Origin: Paracoccaceae bacterium
GTDB lineage: Bacteria; Pseudomonadota; Alphaproteobacteria; Rhodobacterales; Rhodobacteraceae
Assembly: GCA_003567315.1 (NCBI GenBank)
Contig: PWZT01000048.1
Coordinates: 1-59,111, forward strand
Direction of reading: 5' to 3'
DNA: 59,111 nucleotides
In this document: piece after piece, positions 51,872 through 59,111 of the stretch
Position numbering within the stretch: position 1 is the stretch's first letter
Layout of the letters: each line of letters starts with the position of its first letter
The notes under the pieces: generated by a model
What the model was told of the DNA's origin: nothing
The model's database searches: none
The model's input: the letters and a program-made list of their open reading frames with translations, nothing else
Position numbers and translations under genes: made by a program

Positions 51872-53841
51872 TCTGCTGGCACCGTGTTCTGCGGTCTGCG
51901 TTCGGCCCCGGCAGCGACGCGGTAGCGCCGGTCGCTCAGGCTGAAGATGCCGCCAAGCGCCATCAGGAAACACCCGAACCACAGCCAGTTGGCGAAGGGC
52001 TTGATATAGGTGCGCACGGCCCAGCCGCCATTATCCTGCGGGTCGCCGAGCGTGATATAGAGATCGCGCCAGACCCCGTAATCGATCGCCGCCTGTGTCG
52101 TGGGCATGCCGGCTATGGGATAGAAGCGCTTTTCAGGAAAGAGTGTCGTCACGTGCCGGCCATCTCGCTCTGCCTCGATAGTGGCCATGGTCGAGACGTA
52201 ATTCGGCCCCTGCACACGATCCACCGATTGCAGTGTCAGGGTGTAGGCGCCCTTTTCATAGGTTTCTCCGATCTGGACCACGCGAATATCCTCGGTCTCC
52301 CATCCCATGAGGGAGGCGACAGCGAAAATGCTGATCCCCAGCCCGGCATGCGCAGTCGCCTTGCCCCAGTCGGCGCGCGGCAGCCGTGTCAGGCGGCGCA
52401 GTCGGCCTGCTATGTCACCACGCCCGGTGCGTGACCACAGATCGGCGCAGACGCCCAGAACCACCCAGACGGCAAGCGCCAGCCCGATGGGCACCAGCGG
52501 CGAATTACCGGTTTGCAGCGCCCAAGTCAGGGCGCCCATCGCAACCGAGAAGATCGCAAGCCCCCAGAGCGGTCGCAGTGTCCTTTGCAAATTGCCGCGC
52601 TTCCAGGGCAGCATGGCGCCAATCGGCAGGACCATGGCGAGCGCGACCATGAACGGGGTGAAGGCCGTGTTGAAGAAGGGTGGCCCCACCGACAGCACGC
52701 GGTCAAAGAGCATTTCGGCAAAGAGCGGCCACATGGTGCCGATGAAGATGACGAAGCTCGACACGGCGAGCAGTACGTTATTCACGACGAGCGCCGATTC
52801 CCGACTGACTGTCGCGAAGACGCCCTTCGCCTCGAGAATGGGCGCGCGGAAGGCGAAGAGCATCAATGCACTGCCCATGAAGAATGCGAGGATCATCAGG
52901 ATGAAGACACCGCGCTCGGGATCCATGGCAAAGGCATGCACCGAGGTCAGCAGCCCAGAGCGCACGATGAAAGTGCCCATCAGGGAGAAGCCGAAACCGA
53001 GGATCGCCAGCAGAATCGTCCAGCTTTTCAGCGTTTCGCGTTTTTCGACCACAATCGCCGAGTGCAGGAGTGCTGCCGCGAACAGCCATGGCATGAGCGA
53101 GGCGTTCTCGACCGGATCCCAGAACCAGAACCCTCCCCAGCCAAGCTCGTAATAAGCCCACCAGGACCCTGTCGCGATCCCGATCGTCAGGAACACCCAT
53201 GCCGCCAGCGTCCAGGGCCGTACCCAGCGGCCCCAGGCTGCGTCCACGCGGCCCTCGATCAGAGCCGCGATGGCGAAAGAGAAAGACATCGAAAGCCCGA
53301 CATAGCCGAGATAGAGAAACGGCGGATGGAAAGCGAGGCCGGGGTCTTGCAGCAGCGGATTGAGGTCCGTGCCGTCAAACGGCGGGTTGGCGAGCCGCGT
53401 GAAGGGGTTGGAGGTGAAGATCGTGAAGGCCATGAATGCGGCTGTGATCGCGGACTGGACTGCCAGTACGCGCGCCTGGAGCGACGCGGGAAGATTGCCG
53501 CCGAACCATGCCGCAGATGCGCCGAACAGGGCCAGCGTCAGAACCCAGAGCAGCAATGACCCTTCGTGATTACCCCACACCCCCGAAATCTTGTAGATCA
53601 GCGGCTTGAGCGTGTGAGAATTATCGACAACCAGCTTGACCGAGAAATCAGAAACAAGGAACGCATAGGTGAGGGCGGCATAGCTGAACGCCACCAACAG
53701 GAACTGGACTGTTGCCATCGGATTGGCCACCAGCATCCAGTCACGCCAGCCTTTATGCGCCCCGACCAGCGGGATGACGGCCTGCGCCAGTGCCACGGCA
53801 AAGGCAACGATAAGGGCAAAATGTCCAAGCTCGACGATCAT
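51868..53841 (-). CDS. ccmF: Cytochrome c heme lyase subunit CcmF
   Basis: A 657-residue inner-membrane protein with about 15 helices. The heme-handling WWD motif is visible (GWGGFWFWDPVENASLMPW), and SGVWGNHEGSLLLWVLTL is near the start. It accepts heme from CcmE and attaches it with CcmH. The ATG at 53841 has GGAG 10 bases upstream. It is coupled to ccmH. Usually this gene follows ccmE on the same strand; here the block is opposite. Confidence 0.96.
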   Translation of the reverse strand: MIVELGHFALIVAFAVALAQAVIPLVGAHKGWRDWMLVANPMATVQFLLVAFSYAALTYAFLVSDFSVKLVVDNSHTLKPLIYKISGVWGNHEGSLLLWVLTLALFGASAAWFGGNLPASLQARVLAVQSAITAAFMAFTIFTSNPFTRLANPPFDGTDLNPLLQDPGLAFHPPFLYLGYVGLSMSFSFAIAALIEGRVDAAWGRWVRPWTLAAWVFLTIGIATGSWWAYYELGWGGFWFWDPVENASLMPWLFAAALLHSAIVVEKRETLKSWTILLAILGFGFSLMGTFIVRSGLLTSVHAFAMDPERGVFILMILAFFMGSALMLFAFRAPILEAKGVFATVSRESALVVNNVLLAVSSFVIFIGTMWPLFAEMLFDRVLSVGPPFFNTAFTPFMVALAMVLPIGAMLPWKRGNLQRTLRPLWGLAIFSVAMGALTWALQTGNSPLVPIGLALAVWVVLGVCADLWSRTGRGDIAGRLRRLTRLPRADWGKATAHAGLGISIFAVASLMGWETEDIRVVQIGETYEKGAYTLTLQSVDRVQGPNYVSTMATIEAERDGRHVTTLFPEKRFYPIAGMPTTQAAIDYGVWRDLYITLGDPQDNGGWAVRTYIKPFANWLWFGCFLMALGGIFSLSDRRYRVAAGAERRPQNTVPAE

Positions 53842-54238
53842 TCGTTTCTCACTCCGATAGTATGCTCTGAATACATACCCCCAAAATGGCGCGCCGGCAA
53901 ACTCGGGAGAACTTCGGATGGCGCGACCCACCGTCACAGTTTCGTAAGCGTGTTACGGCGGTTGGTGCTCAGGCGCTAACAGTGAGAATGGCGAGTGTTC
54001 TCTCTTGACCCTGAAACACAGGCGGTGATCGCACGACGTGAAGCAACAACTCCGCCGCACAAGAACTAGACTTGGGTTCTCCAGCACGACCGTCATGAAA
54101 TGGTTTTGTTTGTATGACTGGCGGCGCATGACGCCTGTCCAATGCGGGCGCAAGTCGCGATGGTGGCTTCGCCTATCCGCGAGGATTGCTATCACGGCTT
54201 TGTTGCGCCACCATGAGGACTTAGTTAGGGGGGATGCC
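53842..54238. other. 397-bp interval between ccmF and the monooxygenase-like gene
   Basis: No convincing gene. The left part should contain the ccmF promoter. The right part, about 54020-54230, has no recognisable protein. At 54197-54211 GGCTTTGTTGCGCCA resembles the IS903-type (IS5 family) terminal repeat GGCTTTGTTG, so this may be the end of a decayed insertion sequence; the second end was not found. Confidence 0.4.
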
Positions 54239-54562
54239 ATGCAGATCAGCGCACATCATGACGGTCAGACCGTGATCAGCACTTTCGAGATGACGCCCGG
54301 CACCTGCACGGATGTGCTCGAAGCGCTGCAGGATGCCTATGACAAGGTGATCCGCCATCAACCGGGCTTTCAGGCCGCAGCCATCCATGTCAATGACGCC
54401 CAGACCCGCATTGCGACCTATTCGCAATGGCGCGCGCGCGAGGATTTTCAGGCCATGTTGCGCACGCCCGAGATGCGCGAGCGCAACCGCGCGATCGCCG
54501 CGATGTGTGCCCGCTTCGAGCCGGTCATGTATGACGTGGCGGCCAGCTACACCGCGGAGTGA
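54239..54562 (+). CDS. Antibiotic biosynthesis monooxygenase (ABM)-domain protein
   Basis: A 107-residue protein with a ferredoxin-like alpha/beta fold typical of ABM proteins: TVISTFEMTPGTCTDVLEALQDAYDKVIRHQPGFQAAAIHVNDAQTRIATYSQWRAREDFQAML. The W-R-A-R-E-D-F-Q segment is the common end of the domain. Family members oxidise quinones, degrade heme or only bind small molecules, so the function here is open. GGGGGG precedes the ATG at 54239. Its stop nearly abuts thpR. Confidence 0.8.
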   Translation: MQISAHHDGQTVISTFEMTPGTCTDVLEALQDAYDKVIRHQPGFQAAAIHVNDAQTRIATYSQWRAREDFQAMLRTPEMRERNRAIAAMCARFEPVMYDVAASYTAE

Positions 54563-54573
54563 GCCTGTCGGAA

Positions 54574-55134
54574 ATGCGTATCTTTCTGGCGCTCGACATA
54601 CCTGTTTCCGTGCGCAGCCAGCTTGTCTTGCAACAATTCCTGTTGCCTGTGAAGCGCAAGGTGCCGCCCGAGAACTTTCATATCACGCTGGTCTTTCTGG
54701 GGGAGGCGGATGCGGGCCAGCTTGAGGAACTCGATACGGAACTCTCGCGGCTGGAGATTGCGCCATTCGAGTTGCGGATCGACGGGCTGGGACTGTTCGG
54801 CAAGGACAAGGCCCATAATCTGCATGCCCGCGTGTCACCCATCCCCGAACTGCTGGCCCTGCAGAAGAAGCTTGTGACATTGGCCCGGCGAGCTGGTTTC
54901 GCACCCGAAGCGCGGCGCTTCAGCCCACATGTCACGCTGGCCTATCTGCGCCCGGGACAGTTCCACCAGCCCGAGCTTGAAGCCGCCGTTGCGCGCGATG
55001 CCGCGTTTCGGACGGACCCTTTCGAGGTTTCGGAACTGCTGCTATACCGCTCGCATCTGCGCAGCGATGGCGCGGAATATGACCTGCTGGAGCGTTATCC
55101 GTTCTCGGAGGCCGGGCGCGCCTTGAAGCAATAG
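54574..55134 (+). CDS. thpR: RNA 2',3'-cyclic phosphodiesterase (2H family)
   Basis: A 186-residue 2H phosphoesterase. Both HxTx motifs are present: His36-Ile-Thr38 (NFHITLVFLG) and His119-Val-Thr121 (FSPHVTLAYL). The family opens 2',3'-cyclic phosphate ends or ligates tRNA halves in vitro. The ATG at 54574 starts the canonical MRIFLAL; a GTG at 54559 overlaps the ABM stop (GTGA) and is possible. Its 3' end overlaps the convergent YgjP gene by 40 bases. Confidence 0.93.
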   Translation: MRIFLALDIPVSVRSQLVLQQFLLPVKRKVPPENFHITLVFLGEADAGQLEELDTELSRLEIAPFELRIDGLGLFGKDKAHNLHARVSPIPELLALQKKLVTLARRAGFAPEARRFSPHVTLAYLRPGQFHQPELEAAVARDAAFRTDPFEVSELLLYRSHLRSDGAEYDLLERYPFSEAGRALKQ

Positions 55135-55829
55135 CTGTGCAGTTGCGTTCCATTCTGGCGCAACCAGTCACGCTGCGCCTGATAGTGGGGCATCAGACGT
55201 GCAACACAGGCCCAGAAGGCGGGCGAGTGATCCATATGCGCCAGATGCGCCACTTCATGCGCAGCGACATAGCGCAATACCCCTGGCGGCGCCATGATCA
55301 GACGCCAGGAGAACATAAGGCGGCCTTCAGACGAACATGACCCCCAGCGCGAGCGCGTATCCCGCAGGCTGAGCTTGGTGAAGCGCCGTCCAAGCTTCGT
55401 GGAATATGCATCGCAGGCTTCCAGGAGGTCATTTTGTGCACAATGTTTGAAATAGCTGGCCAGCCTCGGCCCGGTACGCTGACCATCGGGATCAGGCGGG
55501 ACAAGGAGACGGCCATCAGTGGCAAGAATGCAACGTTGTCGCTCAGCCGCCCTGATACGATATCTCTGTCCTCGCAGCAGGATGTCCGAGCCAATCATCA
55601 CGCGATCAGAGACCTGGACGCGCGCCTTGGCATCGCGCAGCCAGCTTTCCCGTTCGTGCAGAAAAGCAAGCGCCTCGGACAGAGGGAGTTTTTTCGGGAT
55701 TGTCAGTGTCACTCGCCCGTCCAGCCCCGAGACGCGCAGGTTCAACCGCTTTGCCTGTCGCGACCGGCGCAGCTTGATTTCGATGTCCGGCTCACCGCGC
55801 AGCGTGGCGGTATGATTTTCAATATGCAT
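55095..55829 (-). CDS. YgjP-like metalloprotease (M48-related, WLM/DUF45)
   Basis: A 244-residue protein. Zinc-binding HEVAHLAHMDH (His191, Glu192, His195, probable third ligand His201) is intact, and the segment TKLSLRDTRSRWGSCSSEGRLMFSWRLIMAP is the YgjP/DUF45 hallmark. An N-terminal beta-rich region (SRQAKRLNLRVSGLDGRVTLTIPKKL) is typical. It has no signal peptide, so it is probably cytoplasmic. In the family, peptidase activity and targets are little known. Overlaps thpR at its end (40 bases, convergent). Confidence 0.92.
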   Translation of the reverse strand: MHIENHTATLRGEPDIEIKLRRSRQAKRLNLRVSGLDGRVTLTIPKKLPLSEALAFLHERESWLRDAKARVQVSDRVMIGSDILLRGQRYRIRAAERQRCILATDGRLLVPPDPDGQRTGPRLASYFKHCAQNDLLEACDAYSTKLGRRFTKLSLRDTRSRWGSCSSEGRLMFSWRLIMAPPGVLRYVAAHEVAHLAHMDHSPAFWACVARLMPHYQAQRDWLRQNGTQLHSYCFKARPASENG

Positions 55830-55974
55830 TAATGATCCTGTTCATGACAGCGCATAAGGCAATGGACAGGGTTTGTCAGATCCGTGATATGTCGCGCATT
55901 GGCCTTTACAGACTGACAGAGTTATGGCACGGCACGTGGCTTGAAGAAAAGAGACGAGCGTAAAGGAATACTCC

Positions 55975-56286
55975 ATGTCCAATCCAGAATGGGGCGTGAA
56001 ACGCGTATGCCCGGAAACCGGGAAGCGGTTCTACGATCTCAACAAGGATCCGATCATCAGCCCCTACACAGGCAAGACAGTTGTTGTTGATAATCAGGAT
56101 CGCCGCGACGAGATCGCGCCCGCCCCGCAAAAAACCAAGGCGGCTCCCGCCAAGGAAAGCGATGACGATCTGCTGGTCGATGACGATGATTCTGTCGAGG
56201 TTGGTGACGAGCTGCTCGAGGATGACGACGACGAGACCGTCGCGCTTGACGATCTGGCCGATGTCGCCTCGGATGATGAAGACTGA
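55975..56286 (+). CDS. FYDLN acid family protein (TIGR02300)
   Basis: A 103-residue protein. The N-terminal segment GVKRVCPETGKRFYDLNKDPIISPYTG (8-34) is the family signature, followed by a linker rich in Ala, Pro and Lys and a strongly acidic tail (about 63-103, runs of Asp and Glu). The family is alphaproteobacterial and uncharacterised; the Cys/FYDLN core resembles a small zinc-ribbon-like element but has only one Cys. Divergent from the YgjP gene and 94 bases before tRNA-Ala. Confidence 0.92.
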   Translation: MSNPEWGVKRVCPETGKRFYDLNKDPIISPYTGKTVVVDNQDRRDEIAPAPQKTKAAPAKESDDDLLVDDDDSVEVGDELLEDDDDETVALDDLADVASDDED

Positions 56287-56379
56287 CAGTTGAAATCCGC
56301 GCCGCCTTGCGTTTTTTGAGTTGCGCATGCTGGCAGGGTTTCGTATCAGGTTGGCACTCGGGTCGTCAGCTCGAATAGT

Positions 56380-56455
<76 letters not shown>

Positions 56456-56483
56456 GAAAAAACCAGAAACTTAGACGTAATCC

Positions 56484-56508
56484 AGCCTCGCTATTGCGGG
56501 GCTTTTTT
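56484..56508 (+). terminator. Intrinsic terminator of tRNA-Ala
   Basis: AGCCTCGC and GCGGGGCT (one U-G pair), loop TATT, six T residues. It is 29 bases past the tRNA. If the attachment core is the tRNA 3' end, this terminator belongs to the element. Confidence 0.8.
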
Positions 56509-56715
56509 CTATGGAATAGACCCACGTCCCGATACAATCTGGATTGTGCGGCAGGTGGTAGGCCCGGAGTCTAAAGAACGGAAGGTGAACAAGTTATCTT
56601 GAGCGCTCATAAGTATTGCGTTTCAAGGGGATACTGGCAAAGTGAAGTTTGACGACAACTGCTGATAAGCCCTGTTGCGCCGTCGCGTTGGGGGATCGAT
56701 TGGGGGATCAGGATC

Positions 56716-57891
56716 GTGGCGATTTCGCACAAATTGACCGCGCGCGAGGTCCAGACCGCGAAGGGGCCGGGGGTGCTCTTCGATGGGGGCGGGCTCTATC
56801 TGCAGATCAAGCCGAGCGGTGCGAAAAGCTGGTTTTATCGCGCAACGCTCTTCGGAAAACGCACTGATCTGGGGCTAGGGAGTCTCGCTGATCTTCCACT
56901 CGCCAAGGCGCGCGCGAAGCGTGATGAATACCGGGCCATCATCCTGCAGGGCAAGGACCCGCGCGAAGTATGGGGCAGATCGAGCCCGAGCTTCCGCGAG
57001 ATCGCCGCCGAGACATTCGAGGCACGCCGGGGCAAGTGGTCAAGCGAAGGCCATGCCCAGCGCTGGTGGGCGTCACTCGAGCATGACGTGTTGCCGCGCA
57101 TCGGCCGTCGCGAGATCGCGAGTCTCGCACATGGCGACATGCTGTCGGCCCTAAACCCCATTTGGCAGAAAAAGCCCGACACGGCGCGCCGGATCGCCCA
57201 GCGCTTGCGGGCCATCTTCGATTGGGCCAAGGCCAAGGGGCACTACGTTGGCGAAAACCCTGTCACGTCCGCGCTGATCGCGCTGGGCGGGCAGAGGCCA
57301 CAGATCCAGCACAGGGCGGCGATGGACTGGCAGGCCGTCCCTGCCTTCTATTCTGCGCTCGAGCGGCAAGAGGGGATCGCGGCCATCGCGCATCGGTTCC
57401 TGATCCTGACCGCCGCGCGGGCTGGTGAAGCGCTGGGCGCGCGCTGGGCCGAGATCGAGGGCGACATCTGGATCATCCCGGCCGAGCGCATGAAGATGCA
57501 GCGCGCGCATCGCGTGCCCTTGTCCGGTCCTGCGCTTGAATGCCTGGAACTGGTGCGCGGCATGGGGGCCGATCTGGTGTTTCCGTCACCAGCTCGAGGC
57601 CACGCGGCCGAGCGGCCGATGGTAAGCAACGCGCTGACCGCCGTCCGCCGCCGCATGGGGGTGGAAGGCGTGACCACGCACGGTTTCCGCACCACCTTCC
57701 GCACCTGGGCGGCTGACAGTGCCCGCGCGCCGCGTGAGGTGGCCGAGCTGTCGCTTGCGCATCTGACAGGGAGTGCAGTCGAGCGGGCTTATCAGCGCTC
57801 TGACCTGATCGACCAGCGCCGGGATCTTCTGGACGCCTGGGCGCGGTATCTGACCGGGGCGTCGGGTGATGTTGTCCGCCTGGTGCGGTGA
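56716..57891 (+). CDS. int: Tyrosine recombinase integrase (P4-type, with DUF4102 N-terminus)
   Basis: A 391-residue integrase. N-terminal arm-binding DUF4102-like domain (about 5-90: LTAREVQTAKGPGVLFDGGGLYLQIKPSGAKSWFYRATLFGKRTDLGLGSLADLPLAKAR), core-binding helices (92-190) and catalytic domain with Arg235 (TAARAGE), Lys260, His322-x-x-Arg325 (THGFRTTFR), His349 and nucleophile Tyr359 (ERAYQRSD). All catalytic residues are present, so it looks functional. Start is GTG 56716; an ATG start is not available close by. P4-type integrases commonly target tRNA genes. Its stop abuts the RHH gene's stop on the other strand. Confidence 0.95.
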   Translation: MAISHKLTAREVQTAKGPGVLFDGGGLYLQIKPSGAKSWFYRATLFGKRTDLGLGSLADLPLAKARAKRDEYRAIILQGKDPREVWGRSSPSFREIAAETFEARRGKWSSEGHAQRWWASLEHDVLPRIGRREIASLAHGDMLSALNPIWQKKPDTARRIAQRLRAIFDWAKAKGHYVGENPVTSALIALGGQRPQIQHRAAMDWQAVPAFYSALERQEGIAAIAHRFLILTAARAGEALGARWAEIEGDIWIIPAERMKMQRAHRVPLSGPALECLELVRGMGADLVFPSPARGHAAERPMVSNALTAVRRRMGVEGVTTHGFRTTFRTWAADSARAPREVAELSLAHLTGSAVERAYQRSDLIDQRRDLLDAWARYLTGASGDVVRLVR

Positions 57892-58140
57892 TCACTCTTC
57901 GCGCTTCTCGAGCTCTTCGATCAGGTTGTCCAGAACATGCCCGACGCGCTGCAAGTGCGCGCGGGCATTGTATGCCGACTCGATCAGAGGCGACTCCCGC
58001 GATGCGCCGCCCAAGCTCGAATCGAGCCGCGCCACGATTTCGGCATTCATCGATCTGCCATTGCGTTCGGCATAGCGCCTAAGCTCTTCGCGCATCCCTG
58101 CCGGCATCCGAACATTGAACGCTTCATCACCGCGCGCCAT
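57892..58140 (-). CDS. Arc-like ribbon-helix-helix DNA-binding protein
   Basis: An 82-residue protein. Residues 8-40 (AFNVRMPAGMREELRRYAERNGRSMNAEIVARLD) form a ribbon-helix-helix typical of phage Arc repressors: a beta strand with alternating polar residues, then two helices with the SMNAEI start. The C-terminal helix (50-82) is charged and may oligomerise. The ATG at 58140 has GGGGGAG 6 bases before. Its stop meets the integrase stop with no gap. Operator copies lie upstream, so it is probably autoregulated. Confidence 0.85.
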   Translation of the reverse strand: MARGDEAFNVRMPAGMREELRRYAERNGRSMNAEIVARLDSSLGGASRESPLIESAYNARAHLQRVGHVLDNLIEELEKREE

Positions 58141-58161
58141 TGCGACTCCCCCTGATACATG

Positions 58162-58174
58162 TTGCACGGTGATA
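58162..58174. promoter_or_regulatory. Operator copy 1, TTGCACGGTGATA
   Basis: Shares TTGCACGGTG with the perfect palindrome at 58199-58211; its right half is degenerate. It lies 22 bases before the minus-strand RHH start, where binding would block that gene. Confidence 0.55.
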
Positions 58175-58185
58175 CTATTTTTCTG

Positions 58186-58215
58186 TTGACTTCAATAATT
58201 GCACGGTGCAATCAT
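58186..58215 (+). promoter_or_regulatory. Candidate promoter of the small RHH gene
   Basis: TTGACT (58186-58191), an 18-base spacer and AATCAT (58210-58215, four of six matches). Operator copy 2 lies inside the spacer and copy 3 just downstream, so binding would block transcription. Opposite-strand promoter not clear. Confidence 0.45.
58199..58211. promoter_or_regulatory. Operator copy 2, perfect palindrome TTGCACGGTGCAA
   Basis: TTGCAC-G-GTGCAA, a perfect 6-bp inverted repeat in the divergent promoter region. Its centre is 19 bases from copy 3 and 37 from copy 1. Confidence 0.7.
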
Positions 58216-58217
58216 GA

Positions 58218-58230
58218 TAGCACGGTGCAA
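58218..58230. promoter_or_regulatory. Operator copy 3, TAGCACGGTGCAA
   Basis: Same GCACGGTGCAA core, one arm changed at its first two bases. It would lie at or just after the transcript start of the small RHH gene. Confidence 0.65.
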
Positions 58231-58259
58231 CCATTTATGTGCTTAACAAGGAAGTGACG

Positions 58260-58412
58260 ATGCGAAAGGGCATTTATGTGCGACTGCCACAAGATCTGAA
58301 AGACTGGATCGAGGCAGAGGCAGCCCGCAACGGGGCAAGCCAAAACAGCGAAGTCATTCGAGCACTTCGCGCCGCGAAGGAAGCCAACCAGGCCGCGCAC
58401 GACGCCGCCTAA
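58260..58412 (+). CDS. 50-residue ribbon-helix-helix regulator
   Basis: A very short gene. The protein MRKGIYVRLPQDLKDWIEAE... continues as two helices (AARNGASQNSEVIRALRAAK), the ribbon-helix-helix fold in minimal form: strand GIYVRLP, helix DLKDWIEAEAARNG, turn ASQNSE, helix VIRALRAAKEAN. AAGGAAG about 5 bases before the ATG is a good ribosome site. Divergent from the 82-residue RHH gene and downstream of the three operators. It is too small for many gene finders. Confidence 0.78.
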   Translation: MRKGIYVRLPQDLKDWIEAEAARNGASQNSEVIRALRAAKEANQAAHDAA

Positions 58413-58428
58413 ATCAGAGGAAAATCAA

Positions 58429-58749
58429 ATGACAGACCAAACAAACCGCGCCAGCGCGAACAGCGAAGGCATGCCCGAATCCTACTGGAATCACGATGTG
58501 ACCAAGCTGGTGATGGATTTCTTTGAACAGAAAGACATGGCGCAGCATCGCTTGGCGTTTCTGGCGTCCTTGCTCGATAGGTTGGATCATGCCGAGGGCG
58601 CGCGCCAGTTGATCGCCAAGGCGCTGGGCGATGTCGCACAGGATGCAGGCGCTGGGGATCAGATGCTGATCGGCAACCTCGCATCGATCATCGAAAACGA
58701 CAATCTGACAGAGATCTTCGAAAGGGATCAGGAAGGGGGTGCAGCATGA
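58429..58749 (+). CDS. Element-encoded protein, unknown function
   Basis: A 106-residue acidic, helical protein (ESYWNHDVTKLVMDFFEQKDMAQHRLAFLASLLDRLDHAEGARQLIAKALGDVAQDAGAGDQMLIGNLASIIENDN). No signal, membrane segment or known motif. AGAGGA lies 7 bases before the ATG. It follows the small RHH gene by 16 bases and overlaps the next gene by 4 (ATGA), so the three are probably one operon under the RHH operators. Confidence 0.7.
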   Translation: MTDQTNRASANSEGMPESYWNHDVTKLVMDFFEQKDMAQHRLAFLASLLDRLDHAEGARQLIAKALGDVAQDAGAGDQMLIGNLASIIENDNLTEIFERDQEGGAA

Positions 58750-59081
58750 GTGCCCTGAATCAACCTTGCGCCGATGGCATTCGGCCGCCGCCTGCAGTCG
58801 ATGAAGATGATGCGCCCGATCAGCGACCGGAATTTCCGCACGGCTATGAGGCATGGGCGGCCGCGTTCGAGCTCGCTGATCTTCTGGATGCGATGGAAGA
58901 AATCAACGGTGGGAGCCTGACCCGCGAAGGCCAGAGCATCGCGCCCATGATCGCAGCCGCAAAGTCGCTCGCCAAGGCGCTGGGCCGTGCTCTGGATCGA
59001 ATAGGCCCAGCCCCGGCGCTCGCGGATCTGGTGAAAGAGCCGCGAACTCATATTTCCGCCCAGGATGACGTTCAGGAGTGA
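58746..59081 (+). CDS. Element-encoded protein, unknown function
   Basis: A 111-residue protein. The N-terminal 40 residues are Pro/Asp-rich and probably disordered; residues 45-95 are helical (GYEAWAAAFELADLLDAMEEINGGSLTREGQSIAPMIAAAKSLAKALGRALDRIG). No recognised family. It overlaps the previous gene by 4 bases, indicating translational coupling. The element continues beyond the window. Confidence 0.68.
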   Translation: MSALNQPCADGIRPPPAVDEDDAPDQRPEFPHGYEAWAAAFELADLLDAMEEINGGSLTREGQSIAPMIAAAKSLAKALGRALDRIGPAPALADLVKEPRTHISAQDDVQE

Positions 59082-59111
59082 TAGCGCCCACCGGCGTTCG
59101 TCGTGGCGGCC

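Noticed and set aside
54038-54238. N-terminal extension of the ABM-domain protein
   Set aside because: The 67 extra residues are basic and unlike the family; the ATG at 54239 has a strong ribosome site.
53953-54240. 95-codon minus-strand frame upstream of ccmF
   Set aside because: Cys/Arg/Ser-rich, no motif, no convincing ribosome site; the interval is better left as non-coding or IS remnant.
58162-58230. Very short CRISPR or iteron array
   Set aside because: Three copies of a 10-13 base palindromic core with irregular spacing between divergent regulator genes fit operators better; no replication gene is adjacent in the window.
56716-59111. Defence island or toxin-antitoxin pair
   Set aside because: The 82-residue RHH protein could be an antitoxin, but no toxin-like gene is next to it: the neighbour is the integrase, and the divergent gene is another RHH protein.

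Overview
This is a high-GC chromosomal segment of an alphaproteobacterium, most likely Rhodobacteraceae sensu lato. Pointers from the sequence are a porphobilinogen synthase lacking the zinc cysteines (as known in Rhodobacter), a NaChBac/NavAb-type sodium channel, a three-gene TRAP transporter, the small PurL with BolA and Grx4 beside it, the FYDLN-acid protein, system I cytochrome c maturation genes, and gene orders typical of the family (gpmI-envC-ctpA-rppH, argC-ccmE). All functional calls are by reading translated sequence and motifs; no database search was run.

Layout. 1-5.2 kb: lipoprotein, sufE, fabD, a SYLF lipoprotein, hemB, an Hsp20 with a heat-shock-like promoter and an L,D-transpeptidase. 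5.2-12.4 kb: a tightly packed minus-strand run from hslO through a NUDIX hydrolase, CCA-adding enzyme, ABC exporter, VOC protein and 23S rRNA methyltransferase to the sodium channel. 12.5-14.7 kb: a receiver-PAS-PP2C phosphatase divergent from a lone Hpt protein, probably one signalling pair. 14.7-22.3 kb: ilvA with a thioesterase, argG, then the overlapping gpmI-envC-ctpA-rppH run. 22.3-28.7 kb: minus-strand RDD and YbaK genes, an omega-aminotransferase, a LysE exporter and a TRAP operon, suggesting organic or amino acid uptake and turnover. 28.7-43.1 kb: glnE with a small unknown gene and tusA, then mazG-DUF1638, a TspO-like membrane protein, gltA, gltX, comEC, grxD-bolA-purL and two very small membrane genes. 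43.1-48 kb: a LysR regulator divergent from a fused indolepyruvate:ferredoxin oxidoreductase, with a perfect palindrome over the promoter. 48-56.3 kb: murI, argC, ccmE, then ccmF-ccmH-paaG on the opposite strand, a monooxygenase-like gene, thpR, a YgjP metalloprotease and the FYDLN protein.

The right end (56.4 kb onward) is accessory: tRNA-Ala(GGC), a P4-type tyrosine integrase, two divergent ribbon-helix-helix regulators separated by three copies of a GCACGGTG operator, and two overlapping genes of unknown function. This is the left end of an integrative element that continues past the window.

The most unusual pattern is a short dispersed element, CATCTTGCCnnAAATACTCC, present five times between genes; four copies lie 1 to 9 bases after a stop codon in the same orientation relative to the gene. 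I found no defence system, CRISPR array or biosynthetic cluster here.
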